From positions 10,075,915-10,139,914 of the forward strand of contig OW121846.1 in NCBI GenBank assembly GCA_933228895.1: a stretch of 64,000 bases of DNA, in the 5' to 3' direction. Each line of letters begins with the position of its first letter. Position 1 is the stretch's first letter. The notes under the pieces are model-generated. The model saw nothing but the letters and a program-made list of their open reading frames with translations, ran no database searches and was not told the DNA's origin. This document shows positions 11,311-22,104 of this stretch, piece by piece. Made by a program: the position numbers and the translations under genes. This stretch comes from Platycnemis pennipes (lineage: Eukaryota; Arthropoda; Insecta; Odonata; Platycnemididae).

Positions 11311-12466
11311 TTAATCTACATGTATTTGGCTCATCAATGCTTTCAAATTCCCTGACTTCAATGTGACACACTAGCTCCCCCACCCTCCCCTACCCACTCT
11401 GCACCTCGCTCCCTCCAGTCCAACCGTCTTACTTTTCCTCAGTATTCCGCTCCTCGTTGAAAATGGCCACTGTAACTTCCGCAATATCCCTGATACTTGC
11501 AGATGTTCTTTTAAAGTGTTCCATTCAATTATCATTGCCTTCCACTCCCCCCTCTCCTTCTCGCTACCCGTCCCCAGCCCAACTTCCCATACTTTCCCCA
11601 TTCCCTAGTGCGCTTGAGTGCAACTAACTTTAGTGTCTACTGTAAAATACTCTACCATTAAATCACATTTTTAGGATGCGAATAATATCGTCAGCAGATT
11701 TTATTGGTAAAATATGTTCTGCCTTATACCCACTTCTGCATCTGCCATTTTTGAAGAAAATAGCTTATTATTTTTTTGCATTCAGGCATGATTTCAGGCG
11801 TGTTCGTTGAAGTTCCACCTGTGAATCAACCAGGTGCCTGGGCCTACTCTTTTTCGCAAAGGCCCGTGGTGAAGGCTGAGGTAAGAAGCCCCGAAAACGA
11901 AAATAATGCATTAGTCACCTTGGTGTCTGTCTCCCGACGTGGGTGCAGGCCGAGGGACACCCGAAGCGAGGGTTGGCGTCACAAGGTAGTTGAAAAGGAT
12001 TTCCCAGATAAGCGACTTCGGGGGCGCTCAGCAACAATGCAATCTCAGCAACACGGTGAGGGGCAAGGTCAGCAAGTGGGGTCAGCTCCAGGGCAGCTAA
12101 TAAATCCCCTAATAGAGAGACTTTCGAGCTGTTCCGAGAAAGGCAGCTGCACACACCAATTGTAAGCCTGCCTCGTAGCCCCCACGGTACGAGCAGTATG
12201 TCCTAATTCACCTCAAGCAGCATGCTTCGGTTTCTTTGTGCTGGAGGACGGAATGCAGTTCTCGGTGATGCGTACATGTCTCGTTTTCGCTGTTAATGCC
12301 TATGATTTGCAGTTAGGGTTAACGGAGAATTATGAAAATTCGCATTTTAATATCTCTCTGCTAAATGTCTGCGTCTTATCCATCATTTCGGTCGCATCGT
12401 CAGGATTTCTTTCAGAAATGCATCTCTTTTGGTTGGTATTTAATTCAATATCTTATTTTTTTACAG
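11311..12466. other. Intron 1, 3' part; unassigned 129-codon frame
   Basis: Contains a + strand frame at 11776-12165 (FVEVPPVNQPGAWAYSF at its start) that I do not recognise; it may be noise. The sequence ends with the acceptor TTATTTTTTTACAG at 12453-12466. Confidence 0.4.
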
Positions 12467-12772
12467 ATACATACTGATTGCCTGTCACAGTTTATACGAT
12501 AAACTTTACACGGGAAAATATATAGCATTGATGCTCATCTTTGCTTGGCTGTTCAGTTTTTCAATGATGGTGCCTCCGTTGGCTGGATATTGGGGTCAAT
12601 TTGGACTACACGCTCCAACATTTTCCTGCACAATTCTAAAAAAAAATGGCCACTCCCCGAAAAAGTTTCTCTTCGTCTTTGGCTTCTTTCTACCATGTGC
12701 GGTAATCATTACATCGTACACCTGCATCTACTGGAAAGTTCGAGGAAGTAGACTTAACCTGCAAAGTTACAG
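12467..12772 (+). CDS. Tre1: Tre1/moody-like GPCR, exon encoding NR|Y motif, ICL2, TM4, ECL2, TM5
   Basis: Starts after TTTTTTTACAG and completes the split Arg codon. It encodes YILIACHSLYDKLYTGKY (TM3 end and ICL2), TM4 with its Trp (FAWLFSF), the PPLAGYWGQFG loop, the ECL2 Cys (FSCTIL) that pairs with the TM3 Cys, and TM5 with its Pro (FFLPCAVIITSY). It ends in phase 2 at donor GTAAGT (12773). RYILIACH at this exon edge is the octapeptide that, as I recall, is lost in the Drosophila Tre1 sctt allele through a splice-acceptor change. There are no stops and both splice sites are good, unlike the decayed copy at 11150-11310. Confidence 0.93.
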
Positions 12773-13317
12773 GTAAGTCTGTTTGTGAATTTGGAAGAAA
12801 TTAAAATTGTTATCACTGAAGTTAACTACCCCTTTCCAAAACACTGTGACGATGATTTCGGGTCAAAATTTCACATTTTAAATTCCACGAAAATATATCC
12901 TCTTCCTCTCAGCTGGTTGTTCCCAACCTTGCATTAGGTTGATTATTTTTTCTTTTGAGCAACTGTTTTGCATTTATACCGTAAAATCACATCCTTTGAA
13001 TTAATAATGGTTTCTTTTATGCAGTAGTAATGAAGTGCTTTACCAATTCCGTCAGAATGAAATTCTGTGAATAATTTTTACCTCATTTGTAGTACAACTG
13101 CTAATTATAGTTAATTCCTAGATGATATTTTTCCTGATGACGTAAAACACATGTAGTGAACCCCTCTTACTATGGTAGGCTAGTGCATAAAATATGTGCA
13201 TATAATTAGGGAAACTGATTACCGAACCGGCAAATCTAAGACATCATTCATAAGTCAGGAAATCAAGCGTACATACGGAGAAAACGAACTGTTTCAGTGG
13301 TAACTTTGTGAAATTTT
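12773..13317. other. Intron 2, 5' part; nothing recognised
   Basis: AT-rich; no motif seen. Confidence 0.5.
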
Positions 13318-13399
13318 TCCATGGTAGAGAAAACAAACTTAGCAAATTTCACTTAATAGATTTATTCTCGGCCCGGGTTTCAACACATTGTGTCATCAC
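13318..13399 (-). repeat. Penelope-type terminal repeat carrying a broken hammerhead-like motif
   Basis: Minus-strand copy of the sequence at 15315-15400: GATGACACAATGTGTTGAAA, CCCGGG, AATAAATCTATTAAGTGAAA, TTTGC. It is degenerate where its sister is not: GGGCCGAG replaces GGGTCGTG. The hAT element at 13400 has inserted into its 5' core, leaving GTGATGACAC at the junction. The pair lies head to head. Confidence 0.7.
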
Positions 13400-15165
13400 T
13401 AGAGCGCGGAAAAAAAGTCTTTTGACTTTTTGTAAAAGTGGGACTTTTGTGGTTTTAAATACAAATCTTCACCAATCTCATAAAAAAAACTGTTTTTAAT
13501 AACTTTCTTAGAGACTTTTTGGGCCTTTTTTTGGCATGGCGGGACTTTTCTGATTAAAAGAGACTTTTATGGGCCTTTTTATTTAAACCACATGCCTAAG
13601 TTAATATTTGACTGTTGTGATCACATTTTTTCAACTGTGCGTTGGACGCATCTGTGTTTTTCATGCGGTACTACACGGTGCAGAGATGTACTGTAAAATT
13701 TAATCTCCTAACAATTGTTAATGCGAAATTTTAATAATAGCTCCGGAAACTGCAATGAATTCTTTCTATTTCTCCACCGTTCATGACATAATCACACTCA
13801 CTCCGTGCTTCAACCCGAAGGTTGGTTTGGATAGCTGAGGGTAGAGCTCACCCCGTACTTATCCATTTGCATGTCAAATTCACATATTGTTCCTTTCCCT
13901 GGTCCACCTCGCGCTTCGAGTTTTTTTTTTGCTGAGGGTGTCCAAAGACTTCACAAAGGGATTGATCTGAAAGAATGCATTGATCTAATTATGAACCAGC
14001 TTATTTGAACCCGGGTGGTCTGCTGACAAGCCGACAGCGCTACACTGCATGCTAGCACTCCGCTTTTGTTTAGGAGATTAGTGGAAAAATGATACAATTA
14101 TATGAAAGATCATCTAGAATTTCCGACGAGGGGAACGCGTCACATTGTGTGCAGATGATCATTAAATAAGCTTACATTGTAGCGAGGCAAGCATGACGTA
14201 GATGCGATCAAGCGGAGAAGAAGATTTTAAAATTATCGCGAAAAACAAGAGAAAAAGGTCCTCAGCTTCCCCGAAAATAGGAGTCCTGACCTGTACCTTG
14301 GACAAGAAATAAGTACTTTTTTCTCATTTTCGGTTTTTCTTGAGCAGAAAACTAAGTTTTGAACCATTAAACCATGTTTCAACTGCCTTATAACACTATT
14401 GATCCTATGTAAAAACTTGTTTTGTATTGTATATTATAAAATTTTCCCCTTTAAATTTGACTGAAAAAACGCCCTGTTTCCAAAGTTTTACAATAGAGTG
14501 TACTTCCACCCTCATTGTCATCTAATGCCTTTTTGGTAAGAGGTAGGGTGCTGGGGACTTGCAGATATTGAAATAGAGGAACAATGAGATTGGAGGGTGA
14601 GTTACGAAGAAAATGAACCATGGGGAGACGGGAGAGCGAACATAAACCATGTGACCGTGGCCGTGGTGGTTAAGCGGGGTTGCATCACTTGGATGATACA
14701 GCCCCGCGATGCCGAGGCGCATGTTTCAGGGCGCGCTGGCCCCCCTGTTCGTCCTATGTCAAAATGTTGGAATACTTTTTTTGTTGCTTATATTGTCTAC
14801 TTCCCGCTAATCTGATTAGTTTTTCCCAAAATCAATACTAAACGATTTAAAAACTAAAAAAGCGAATTTTTTTCAAAATTTAGGGGGGTTGCGGGGGGAA
14901 TTTTTGGTGGGAAGTTAGAAATTCGGATTCAGCGACTCAAAAAGCATAGGATATATCAATTTCCAGAACTACCTCTGATTTTTCCAAGTAAAATCCCCTA
15001 ATGCCTGGACTAGCATCTCTAGGCTCTTTTCTCCAACAATTCAGTTAAATTCAGCAACTTTCTCACGGAAATAACTCAGACTTTTGAGAGACTTTTTTCA
15101 AAAATATTGGTGACTTTTTAGGCGACTTTTTTTTGCATAATTGAAGACTTTTTTTCCGCGCTCTA
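13400..15165. mobile_element. Non-autonomous hAT element with exact 8-bp target duplication
   Basis: The terminal inverted repeats begin TAGAGCGCGGAAAAAAAGTC at 13400 and end with the complementary sequence at 15165 (about 22 of 24 bases match). Flanking bases 13392-13399 and 15166-15173 are both GTCATCAC, an exact 8-bp target-site duplication, which together with a TAGAG terminus is diagnostic of hAT. The 1766-bp interior holds no transposase. It contains repeated GACTTTT runs near both ends and a low-quality tRNA-like stretch near 14640. Its target was a Penelope-type terminal repeat. Confidence 0.92.
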
Positions 15166-15305
15166 GTCATCACCCTCCACCACTCTCACCCCCCCTACCC
15201 TCCTCCTTTCCACCTTGCCACCCCCACCCCCCCGCCCTGCCTTCACTACCCCCCCCCCCTCCTTGGTCTACACCCTGTGCATATATATATTGGACTGCAT
15301 CTCTG

Positions 15306-15356
15306 TTTTTTCACCTGATGATGACACAATGTGTTGAAACCCGGGTCGTGAATAAA
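15306..15356 (+). ncRNA. Candidate type-I hammerhead ribozyme of a Penelope-like element
   Basis: Core order matches a hammerhead: stem I 5' strand TTCAC (15310-15314); CTGATGA (15315-15321); a stem II candidate ACAC-AAT-GTGT; GAAA (15336-15339); stem III CCC/GGG closed by A15.1-U16.1 with no loop; GTC with cleavage expected after C15347; stem I 3' strand GTGAA (15348-15352). The stem I arms pair perfectly and extend by three A-T pairs after one mismatch. Weak points are one unpaired base at the foot of stem II and a loop-free, palindromic stem III, which would favour activity as a dimer. Hammerheads are known in Penelope-like terminal repeats. Confidence 0.6.
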
Positions 15357-15451
15357 TCTATTAAGTGAAATTTGCAAAGTTTGTTTTCTCCACCGTACAT
15401 ACGGACGTTGTGTGGATATCATTTTTCAACTGCCGCAGAGGTAACAGAAGC
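15357..15451 (+). repeat. Remainder of Penelope-type terminal repeat
   Basis: CTATTAAGTGAAATTTGCAA and TTTGTTTTCTCCACC to about 15400 mirror 13318-13350 on the other strand. Upstream, 15174-15300 is a C-rich spacer between the two inverted copies. No gene. Confidence 0.6.
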
Positions 15452-15545
15452 CTAAGCAACCATTTGAACGAAATCATGAAGAAAATCCCTAATCCATGAT
15501 ATAATATTGTTGTCTAACTCATAAGGCATTAATTTCACAGGTAAC
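15452..15545 (-). mobile_element. Small LINE RT fragment
   Basis: On the minus strand, KLMPYELDNNIISWIRDFLHD followed by VQMVA matches the conserved segment after RT motif A in CR1/Jockey-like LINEs (KL..YGI...WI.DFL..R.Q.V). Only about 30 codons are recognisable; the longer open frame up to 15712 is other repeat sequence. Confidence 0.5.
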
Positions 15546-15675
15546 TTGCGATAGCACCCCATGTCAAAAGCTTTGTTCTCAAATATATATGGGTCATTCC
15601 ATGTCAAATCGACCAGGTGTTTGCCCTTAGGGCCAGCGATTTGACCAAATTTGGAAGTAAGGCTTAATTTTATAA

Positions 15676-16312
15676 TAAATTGAAAACTCCAAAGCCGTTC
15701 TCCAAAAAACACAACCGTTTACGAGAAATTGCAACGCTGCAAAATTCGAATTTTGCAAAAGTTACTACACATTTTACAGTATATTTCCAAGACTATTTAA
15801 GCTAAATGCGTGCTAAAGGGCTTATTTTAAAGGCTTCGAATTGGAAAAAAATATGATAATTCATTATATTGTGAAATATAAACAAGTATATAAAGTTTAT
15901 TACAATTTTAAACTATCAAATCGATTTTTGACGATGTACCTTTTCCTTCGATTTTTCTTATTTTTTTATATGTTGTAAACACAACCCTCCTGTAAAAAAT
16001 TTAAAATGTTTGCCAAAGGTAATGTTTCAGAAAGAAAAATATTTTTGAGTGAAGGTGTGACGCTTACCAGTGGCCGCGGCGTCAGGCTAACGGCCGACTG
16101 TATGGTACTGTGGTGTCTTTAGATCTCTGTAATTTTCTCATTTATCTTCTTTTCACCAAATTTTAACCGTATACCAACTCTTTGCCGGTGCATATTGCTA
16201 TTTGCTTCGCCCAGGTGTGACCACAGCCTTAGAATCGATGAAGAGCGGCACCTGGCCTTATAGCGGTCGGCCTCGGAGAACAATAAGCAAACCTTGTCTC
16301 GTCTTCGGCTTC
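15676..16312. repeat. Left arm of a ~640-bp inverted repeat pair
   Basis: Reverse complement of 19688-20317 over almost its whole length. Shared blocks include AACGCTGCAAAATTCGAATT, CAAAAATATTTTT (complement in the left arm), GCGGCGTCAGGCTAACGGCC and CTTAGAATCGATG/TATTCTAAGG. The left arm is preceded by GGGTCATTCCATGTCAAATC at 15592, a motif of dispersed arthropod repeats. The arms enclose 3.4 kb containing LINE remains. Confidence 0.8.
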
Positions 16313-16980
16313 TAATGATACTGATTGTTTTTACGTTTTCTAAATTGATATTTCCTTGATGTAAAGAATTTTTATCATTAGTAGATGCTTGATATACGTT
16401 TTAAAGTCTTGTCAATCTGTTTAATAATTTTTCCTGGGCGTACCGACTCCCAGTTTTCTTCTCAAGATTTCATTTGTCCTGCTTTCTTTCGCGGCACTTT
16501 AGTGCCACGAATGAAAGAAGGTGCAGCTGCGCCATAAAAGGTCCTCTGGCAGTTGTCCTCGGAGGCATGCACTGATTTTTATTAACTCATGCAGTATTAC
16601 TGACCTATTACCCAAGCCATCTTTTTCGCTTTGCTGAATTTGCCCACGCCCACTTTACACGAGGAAAAATGTTTCAAACAATGAACTCAGGAAAATTTCT
16701 GTATCTTAACAACTCAGATTAGGTTTCTAAAAATGTTCTGCGGGGCTTTCCCTTAGGATACTATGTGAGTACGACGGCATGACTATATTACTCGAAAGCA
16801 CATTGTACAGTGCTTGGAAGTCAGAGAAAATCTGTTTTGAGAAATTTTATTTCCTGTACCAAGATTCAGTGAAAGGTGTGCACTGGTTTAGCTTCCAGGC
16901 TACGGTCCATTCGATTACACGTTGCAATAGAAATACGAACGTTCAAGTGTGTGCTTCTCTTTGATTTTGCGAGGACTAAA
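16313..16980. other. Between repeat arms; nothing recognised
   Basis: No supported feature. Confidence 0.4.
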
Positions 16981-16984
16981 TATA

Positions 16985-17400
16985 AGAACCGCTACAAAAT
17001 GTTGACAGTGTTGCATCGCCAAGATTTCGGAGTCGATGCTGTATGGCATTTGTATACCACATCTCAGGGAAAGGGTACTAGTGAAGGATATAATGGGACA
17101 CTGAAGACAAGCCATGCGTGCAAGTCTGCAGCTTAATTATAAAAAACAAATTCAAGCTCTTGAGGAACTTTAAAAATGGGCCATCGAACGTGAAAGGAGT
17201 TTAACACTGAGGAAAACTTCGAGTTTGTTACCAACGAGCAAGTGTAGGAGAAAAAAAGAGCCTGACGAGAAGATTCCGAGGTACACATGCCGTGGAGTGT
17301 ATTCATACCTACCGTACGGCTTTGCATAATCGAAGGAAGACTTGCTGTATTTGAAGTACCTTTCTCGGTAATCCGAAGAGCCAAATTTTCAATTTTTGGG
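16985..17400 (+). mobile_element. Fragment of a transposon-encoded protein (HGKG-like motif)
   Basis: The frame gives DFGVDAVWHLYTTSQGKGTS followed by EGYNGTLK. This resembles the DFG..AEWHFFATSHGKG..DGIGGTVKR motif seen in a multi-copy arthropod transposon protein. Downstream, after stops, other frames give LNYKKQIQALEEL and KWAIERERSLTLRKTSSLLP. It is too decayed to name the superfamily. Confidence 0.4.
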
Positions 17401-17771
17401 TACAGATAGGATTAGGAGAGTTTGGAGGTGAGCAGGGGTTTTTGAAGGTAAGGTAAGAAGGTTAGCGTATTTCCGATGTATAACTGTATAATGAAGCATT
17501 AATTAACATGACTCTATTTTACTTTCATCTTTTAATTCTGCGGCAAGGAGGAAACCAACCTCGGCAATCCAATCTGCAGCACAGCAGTACGGCATCAGGT
17601 TAAACGGAGACGACAATGATTTTTTAAATTTCCCTTCGATTTTTACTGCATGTATTATTATTGTAATTATTTACAAAATAACTTTCATAATATGAGGGAT
17701 ACGTTGGCTGTGATGTAAATTTTGCATGAAGGGATTACAAAAGATCCCGTCAAAATTTTCTTCATCATTAA
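17401..17771. other. No gene seen
   Basis: AT-rich, no motif. Confidence 0.4.
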
Positions 17772-18060
17772 GGGTCAACAATCCTAGGATTGGTATGACG
17801 CAGCCCTCCACTCGATTCTTCTATCGGCCAACCTCTTCATACCAACGTAGTTCTCTCTTTCACATCCTTTACGACCTGCTCCATGTAACTCATACGAAGC
17901 CTGCCTCTTCCATTTTTCCCGTTCACTTTTCCCTCGACTATTGTCTTCATCAGGCCATCGTGTCTTAAGATATGGACGATTAGGTTGTCCCGTCTTCTTT
18001 TCAGTTTTCAGCAGACTTCTCTTTTCTCCCACTCTTCTTAGGACTTATTCATTTGTCACT
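17772..18060 (-). mobile_element. LINE RT C-terminal fragment, second tandem copy
   Basis: Nucleotide-level repeat of 18423-18710 in the same orientation. On the minus strand both encode the ORF end (HDGLMKTVVEGKVNGKIGK-like, then EQVVKDVKEKNYV and MKR.A.RRIEWKAA.NQS), typical of endonuclease-type LINEs whose RT ends with an RRIEW motif. This copy is the more diverged one. Confidence 0.7.
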
Positions 18061-18422
18061 CGGTCGATCCATTTTATCTTCATCATTCTTCGATAGCTCC
18101 ATATTTCGAATGATTCTACCCTCCGCTGCTGTCATCGTCCATGCCTCACTGCCGTAAAGGAACATGCTCCAGATATATGTTTTGATGAATTGCTTCCTTA
18201 CTTCCAAGCTTGTATTTCCAGCTGTTAGTATTTTCTTCTAGAATAGAATGCCCTCTCCTGGGCTATTCTACTCACTATTTCTTTCTTGCTTCGACCGTAA
18301 TGGAAGCTGGAAATACAAAAATTTCTTATGCCAACTTTTGATACTGTTCAAGTGAACTGCATGTAAAAGTAAATAAGGAATTATAGGATTTAGAATGCGA
18401 ATGGCGAAGTGAATAATCATCA
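18061..18422. other. Spacer between the two LINE 3' copies
   Basis: Includes CATTTTATCTTCATCATTCTTC, the complement of a coding KIKW-like segment, so its left part still derives from the LINE. No other feature. Confidence 0.4.
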
Positions 18423-18710
18423 TCGGTCAACAATCCTAGGATTGGTTTGAGGCAGCTTTCCACTCGATTCTTCTACCGGCCCACCTTTTCATTGTAACGT
18501 AATTCTTCTCTTTTACATCCTTCACAACCTGTTCCATGTGTCTCATACGAGGCCTGACTTTTCCAATCTTCCCATTCACTTTTCCCTCAACGACAGTCTT
18601 CATCAGGCCATCGTGTCTCAAGATATGCCCGATTAATTTGTCCCTACTTCTTTTTAGACTTGTCAGCCGACCTCTCTTTTCTCCTACTCTTCTTAGGACT
18701 TCCTCGTTGA
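18423..18710 (-). mobile_element. LINE RT C-terminal fragment
   Basis: A minus-strand 61-codon frame beginning RHDGLMKTVVEGKVNGKIGK and ending RRIEWKAASNQS. This is the C-terminal tail of a LINE RT usually found after MKIKW.DRVTNEEVL. It abuts EN-domain sequence at 18725, so the middle of the ORF (most of the RT) has been deleted. Confidence 0.75.
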
Positions 18711-18724
18711 TGTTGAGCCTCCTT

Positions 18725-19200
18725 TATTTTTTTCTACTTGCCATATATTTTTCTTTGTTTTCTTAAATTTTTTGAATTTTAGATGGCATTTCATCATCAC
18801 TAAATTATGGTCACTGTCAATGTCTGCCCCAGGGTAGCTTTTGCAGTCCTTCACTTGGTTTCTAAATCTCTGCTTCACTAAAATGTACTCTATTTGGCAT
18901 CTTCTTCTGTCTGCTGGCATTTTCCATGTGTATCTTTTCGGTTGTGATATTTAAATAATGTGTTGGCAACCACTAACTTATGTTGTGTGCGGAACACCAG
19001 CAGCCTTTCTGAGTATGATGCCTACTCCAGCATTGCCATTTAATGATCCCGTATGCATAATCCTGTAGCTTCCACTCCAAAAGTCTCCTTCTTCGGGCCA
19101 CTTCATTTCGCTGATTCCTAATAAGTCGAGGTCCATTCTTCGCATTTCTACCTCCAGGTTCTCCAGTCTGCCACAGGTCGGAAGCGATCTCACGTTCCAT
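18725..19200 (-). mobile_element. LINE apurinic-type endonuclease fragment
   Basis: The frame 19193-18978 gives RSLPTCGRLENLEVEMRRMD followed by LLGISEMKWPEEGDFWSG, the N-terminal EN region (NVRSL, LLGI.E.KW). The frame 18920-18693 gives RRCQIEYILVKQRFRNQVKD, then SYPGADIDSDHNLVMMKC with the catalytic SDH box of EN. The parts are joined across an internal deletion and stops. Same family as 24390-26020. Confidence 0.8.
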
Positions 19201-19687
19201 GTTCCTACCCTAAAAAGTTTATCACAAGATGTGAATAATTTTTCTTTTACTTAATAAGGAGAGATAAAAATAATATTTTCATCTGATTTAAATATTAAAT
19301 GCGAAACTAATTCCATTGCCTCACGCAAGATAATTTATTTTTTCACTGATTTAGGTACTTACATCATTCGTATGTGTGAAGTCATGTTGGGAAAATGTTT
19401 AAAACATGAGTTAAAAAGAGTGACCAATATATTAACGGGTACAAGAGCAAAACTATGGGATGTCAGGGTGTTGCCTTAGCCTGGGAGGCTATCGTATGCG
19501 AAGAGAAACAAAATATCCGTTAAGATGATATGAGTAGCGCTCTGCCTTACTCGTTGTTTTCCCTGAGAGTAAAATTCGAAGGGGTGATAGTGGGCAACGG
19601 ATTAGTGCACCCGTTTCTTTGAAAAAAGAACTGAGAAAGAGGTTTCGGAGAACATGCTAAAAGAGTATGTGAAGAGCATAGTACTGG
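19201..19687. other. No gene seen
   Basis: AT-rich sequence before the right inverted-repeat arm. Confidence 0.4.
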
Positions 19688-20317
19688 AAGCCGAAGACGG
19701 GACGAGATTTGTCAATTGTTCTCTGAGGCCAGGTGCCGCTCTTCATATATATTCTAAGGCTGTGGTTATTCATGAACGAAGCAAATAGTGATACGCACGT
19801 GCAAAGAGTTGGTATATAGTTAAAATTTGGAGTGAAGAAGATGAATGAGAAATTTACAGAGGTCTGAAGACATCAGAGAACCATACAGTCGGCCGTTAGC
19901 CTGACGCCGCGGCCACAGGTATGCGTCACGCTTTCACTCAAAAATATTTTTCTTTCTTAAATGCAATATAACCTCTGGAAAACTTTTTAATTCTTAGAGG
20001 AGGGCTATGTCTACAACATATAAAAAAATGAGCAAAATCGAAGGCACAGGTACATCGTCAAAAATCAATTTGAAAGGTTAAAATTGTTATAAACTTTATA
20101 GAATTGTTAATATTTCACAATATAGTCAATTATTATATTTTTCCATTTCAAGGTCTTTCTAATAAATCCTTTAGCTTGCATGTAGCTTAAATAGTCTTGG
20201 AAATATACCGTAAAATGGGTAGTAACTTTTGCAAAATTCGAATTTTGCAGCGTTGCCATTTCTCGTAAACGGTTGTGTTTTTTGCAGAACGGCTTTGTGG
20301 TTTTCAATTTCGTATGA
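19688..20317. repeat. Right arm of the ~640-bp inverted repeat pair
   Basis: Inverse of 15676-16312; see that entry. It ends where AAACCACAAAGCCGTTCTGC (complement) stops aligning at about 20317. Confidence 0.8.
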
Positions 20318-20424
20318 AATGGAGCCTTCTCCCATATTTTTTCAAAATGGGTGACCAAAGACCGAGATACAAATAAAAATAAAGCTGCGTCACAGGCGTG
20401 ACAAAAGTATATAGGCACATAAAT

Positions 20425-21500
20425 AAACGATGGTTTTCCGATATTTCGGTGGCCACTACAACCAGGGGGTAAGGCAGGTCGAGGAAACAAGTATGAGGGG
20501 TAAAGATGAGTGGGGAGGGAAAGGGTAAGAGAAAATGAGTGAAGGACAGACGGTATCTTTAACGAGCCCTGTTGATTCCTGGTTTGCGTAAAGCGTGGAA
20601 GAGCCAAACTAAAGATTGCTCCAACGTTTTAAGTTGGAGGGGAGACGCTGAAGGTGGGAGGGAGGCCATTATGCCCACCTTGAAACAACTATTGAAGTTG
20701 GATTCGAGGGAGGAGGCATGTATGGCTACCGGGAGAGAATAAGAATGGGAGAATGGGTTATTGCAGGAAGAGCGGTGACTTCGGATGCATAGCGGGGTGG
20801 TGGAGAGGCCGATGTAGAAAGCGGGACAGAATTGGCAGAGTAGAAGGTAGACAGTATTTTCAGTGGTGCAGGAAAGAGAAGGCATGGAGGGAAGCGAAAA
20901 AGAGAGGAAATGTTTGGGGAGAGGCTGGGTGATAAGGATAGGACAGGTTTTGCATCTAGCGCGATTGCAGGGGGAAGGGGTGTTTTGGGAGGGAGATGGG
21001 ATTTGGACGAGGATGTGTTCAAGGGACTGAATACCAGGGAAGTAGGTTGTGCACAAGGAGAGGTTGTCTTTGGTTTTGAGAGGAGGGGCTATGGGGGAGT
21101 AAGGCTTATTGGAGATGTTTTGAGAAGGTGCTCAGGGTATCCTCTTCGAAGAGTCTGGTGTAGGTTAGTAAGGAATCTGTGAAGGGAGTCTGGCTTATTG
21201 CATATACGGTGGCCACGAATGGAAAGAGTGTAAAGTATGGATGTTTTGGTGTGGTAGGGATGGCAGCTATTGTAGTGGAGGTATTGTCGTTAATTAGTGG
21301 GTTTGATGTGAACAGATGTGTTAAATTTGTTATTGGAAAGGGCGATATCAACATCAAGGAAGGTAATGCTAGAAGAGGAGACATGTGATGTGAAGGCAAC
21401 TGAGGAGGAAGCGTTGAGAGAGGCAAGGGATGAGTTTAGGGAATCGGTGTCGTGTGGCCAAAAAAGAAAAATATCATCAATATAGCGGAGCCAGAGGAGC
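20425..21500 (-). mobile_element. Penelope-like element: RT motif C through GIY-YIG endonuclease and 3' end
   Basis: From 21500 downward the minus strand encodes YIDDIFLFWPHDTDSLN (catalytic RT box), SSITFLDVDIALSNNKFNTS and HIKPTN. After frame changes it runs on to a Cys-containing linker (CKTCPILIT) and a GIY-YIG nuclease core (NTVYLLLCQFCPAFYIGLST followed by IRSHRSSC), ending at 20559. Just beyond the stop, 20433-20452 holds the complement of CCACCGAAATATCGG, also found after the copy at 55 kb. The frame breaks near 21100 and 21400; the copy is dead but retains the RT-EN order of Penelope-like elements. Confidence 0.85.
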
Positions 21501-22104
21501 GGCTTGAGGGGGCATGTGAAGATAGAAAGGATTCTTCAAGGAGGCTCTCTTTATTTATTTAGGTCAGGTGCATCATCATAGTCTCTTTACTTAGTAAAGA
21601 AGCTGCTCAGTTTGCATGTGCAGGCCTTTTTTGGGGATAAATACAGCATGAAATAATGATTGGGAATATATAAATCAAAAGTTACTATCCAAGTCAGTTT
21701 TACTCCCTTAAAATCGTAAATGGCAATAAAGTCAAATAAAATGCTTTATTTCCCTGGGAACTATCTGTCTTCTGACATACTGCAGCAAAATACTTAGAAT
21801 TAAGTATATCAGGATTTTTTATATTCTACTGTTCAGCTGACAGTTAATTAGTGTTTGCTGCTATCAAACTCTTTATACTGCTTTACGTGGTGAGATAAGT
21901 TTTTAGTTTTCACTCTCTGTTGCACCTATTGCTTATCTATTCCCACTTTGTGTATTTGATTAGCATTTTTTAAAGAATGAACTGGGTGTAAAGATTTCAT
22001 CCTGCTAATCGCATCCTCTCAATGACAATCGTGGACCAATGTTTTATTTCGATTTGTCATTGGACCATTGACACGTTTTGATTGTCAATACAACTTACTT
22101 TCAG
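21501..22104. other. Intron 2, 3' end
   Basis: No gene. Ends with acceptor CAACTTACTTTCAG (22091-22104). Confidence 0.5.

Noticed and set aside
14640..14760. tRNA-like sequence (GTGGTGGTTAAGCGG) inside the hAT element
   Set aside because: No box B at a proper distance and no cloverleaf.
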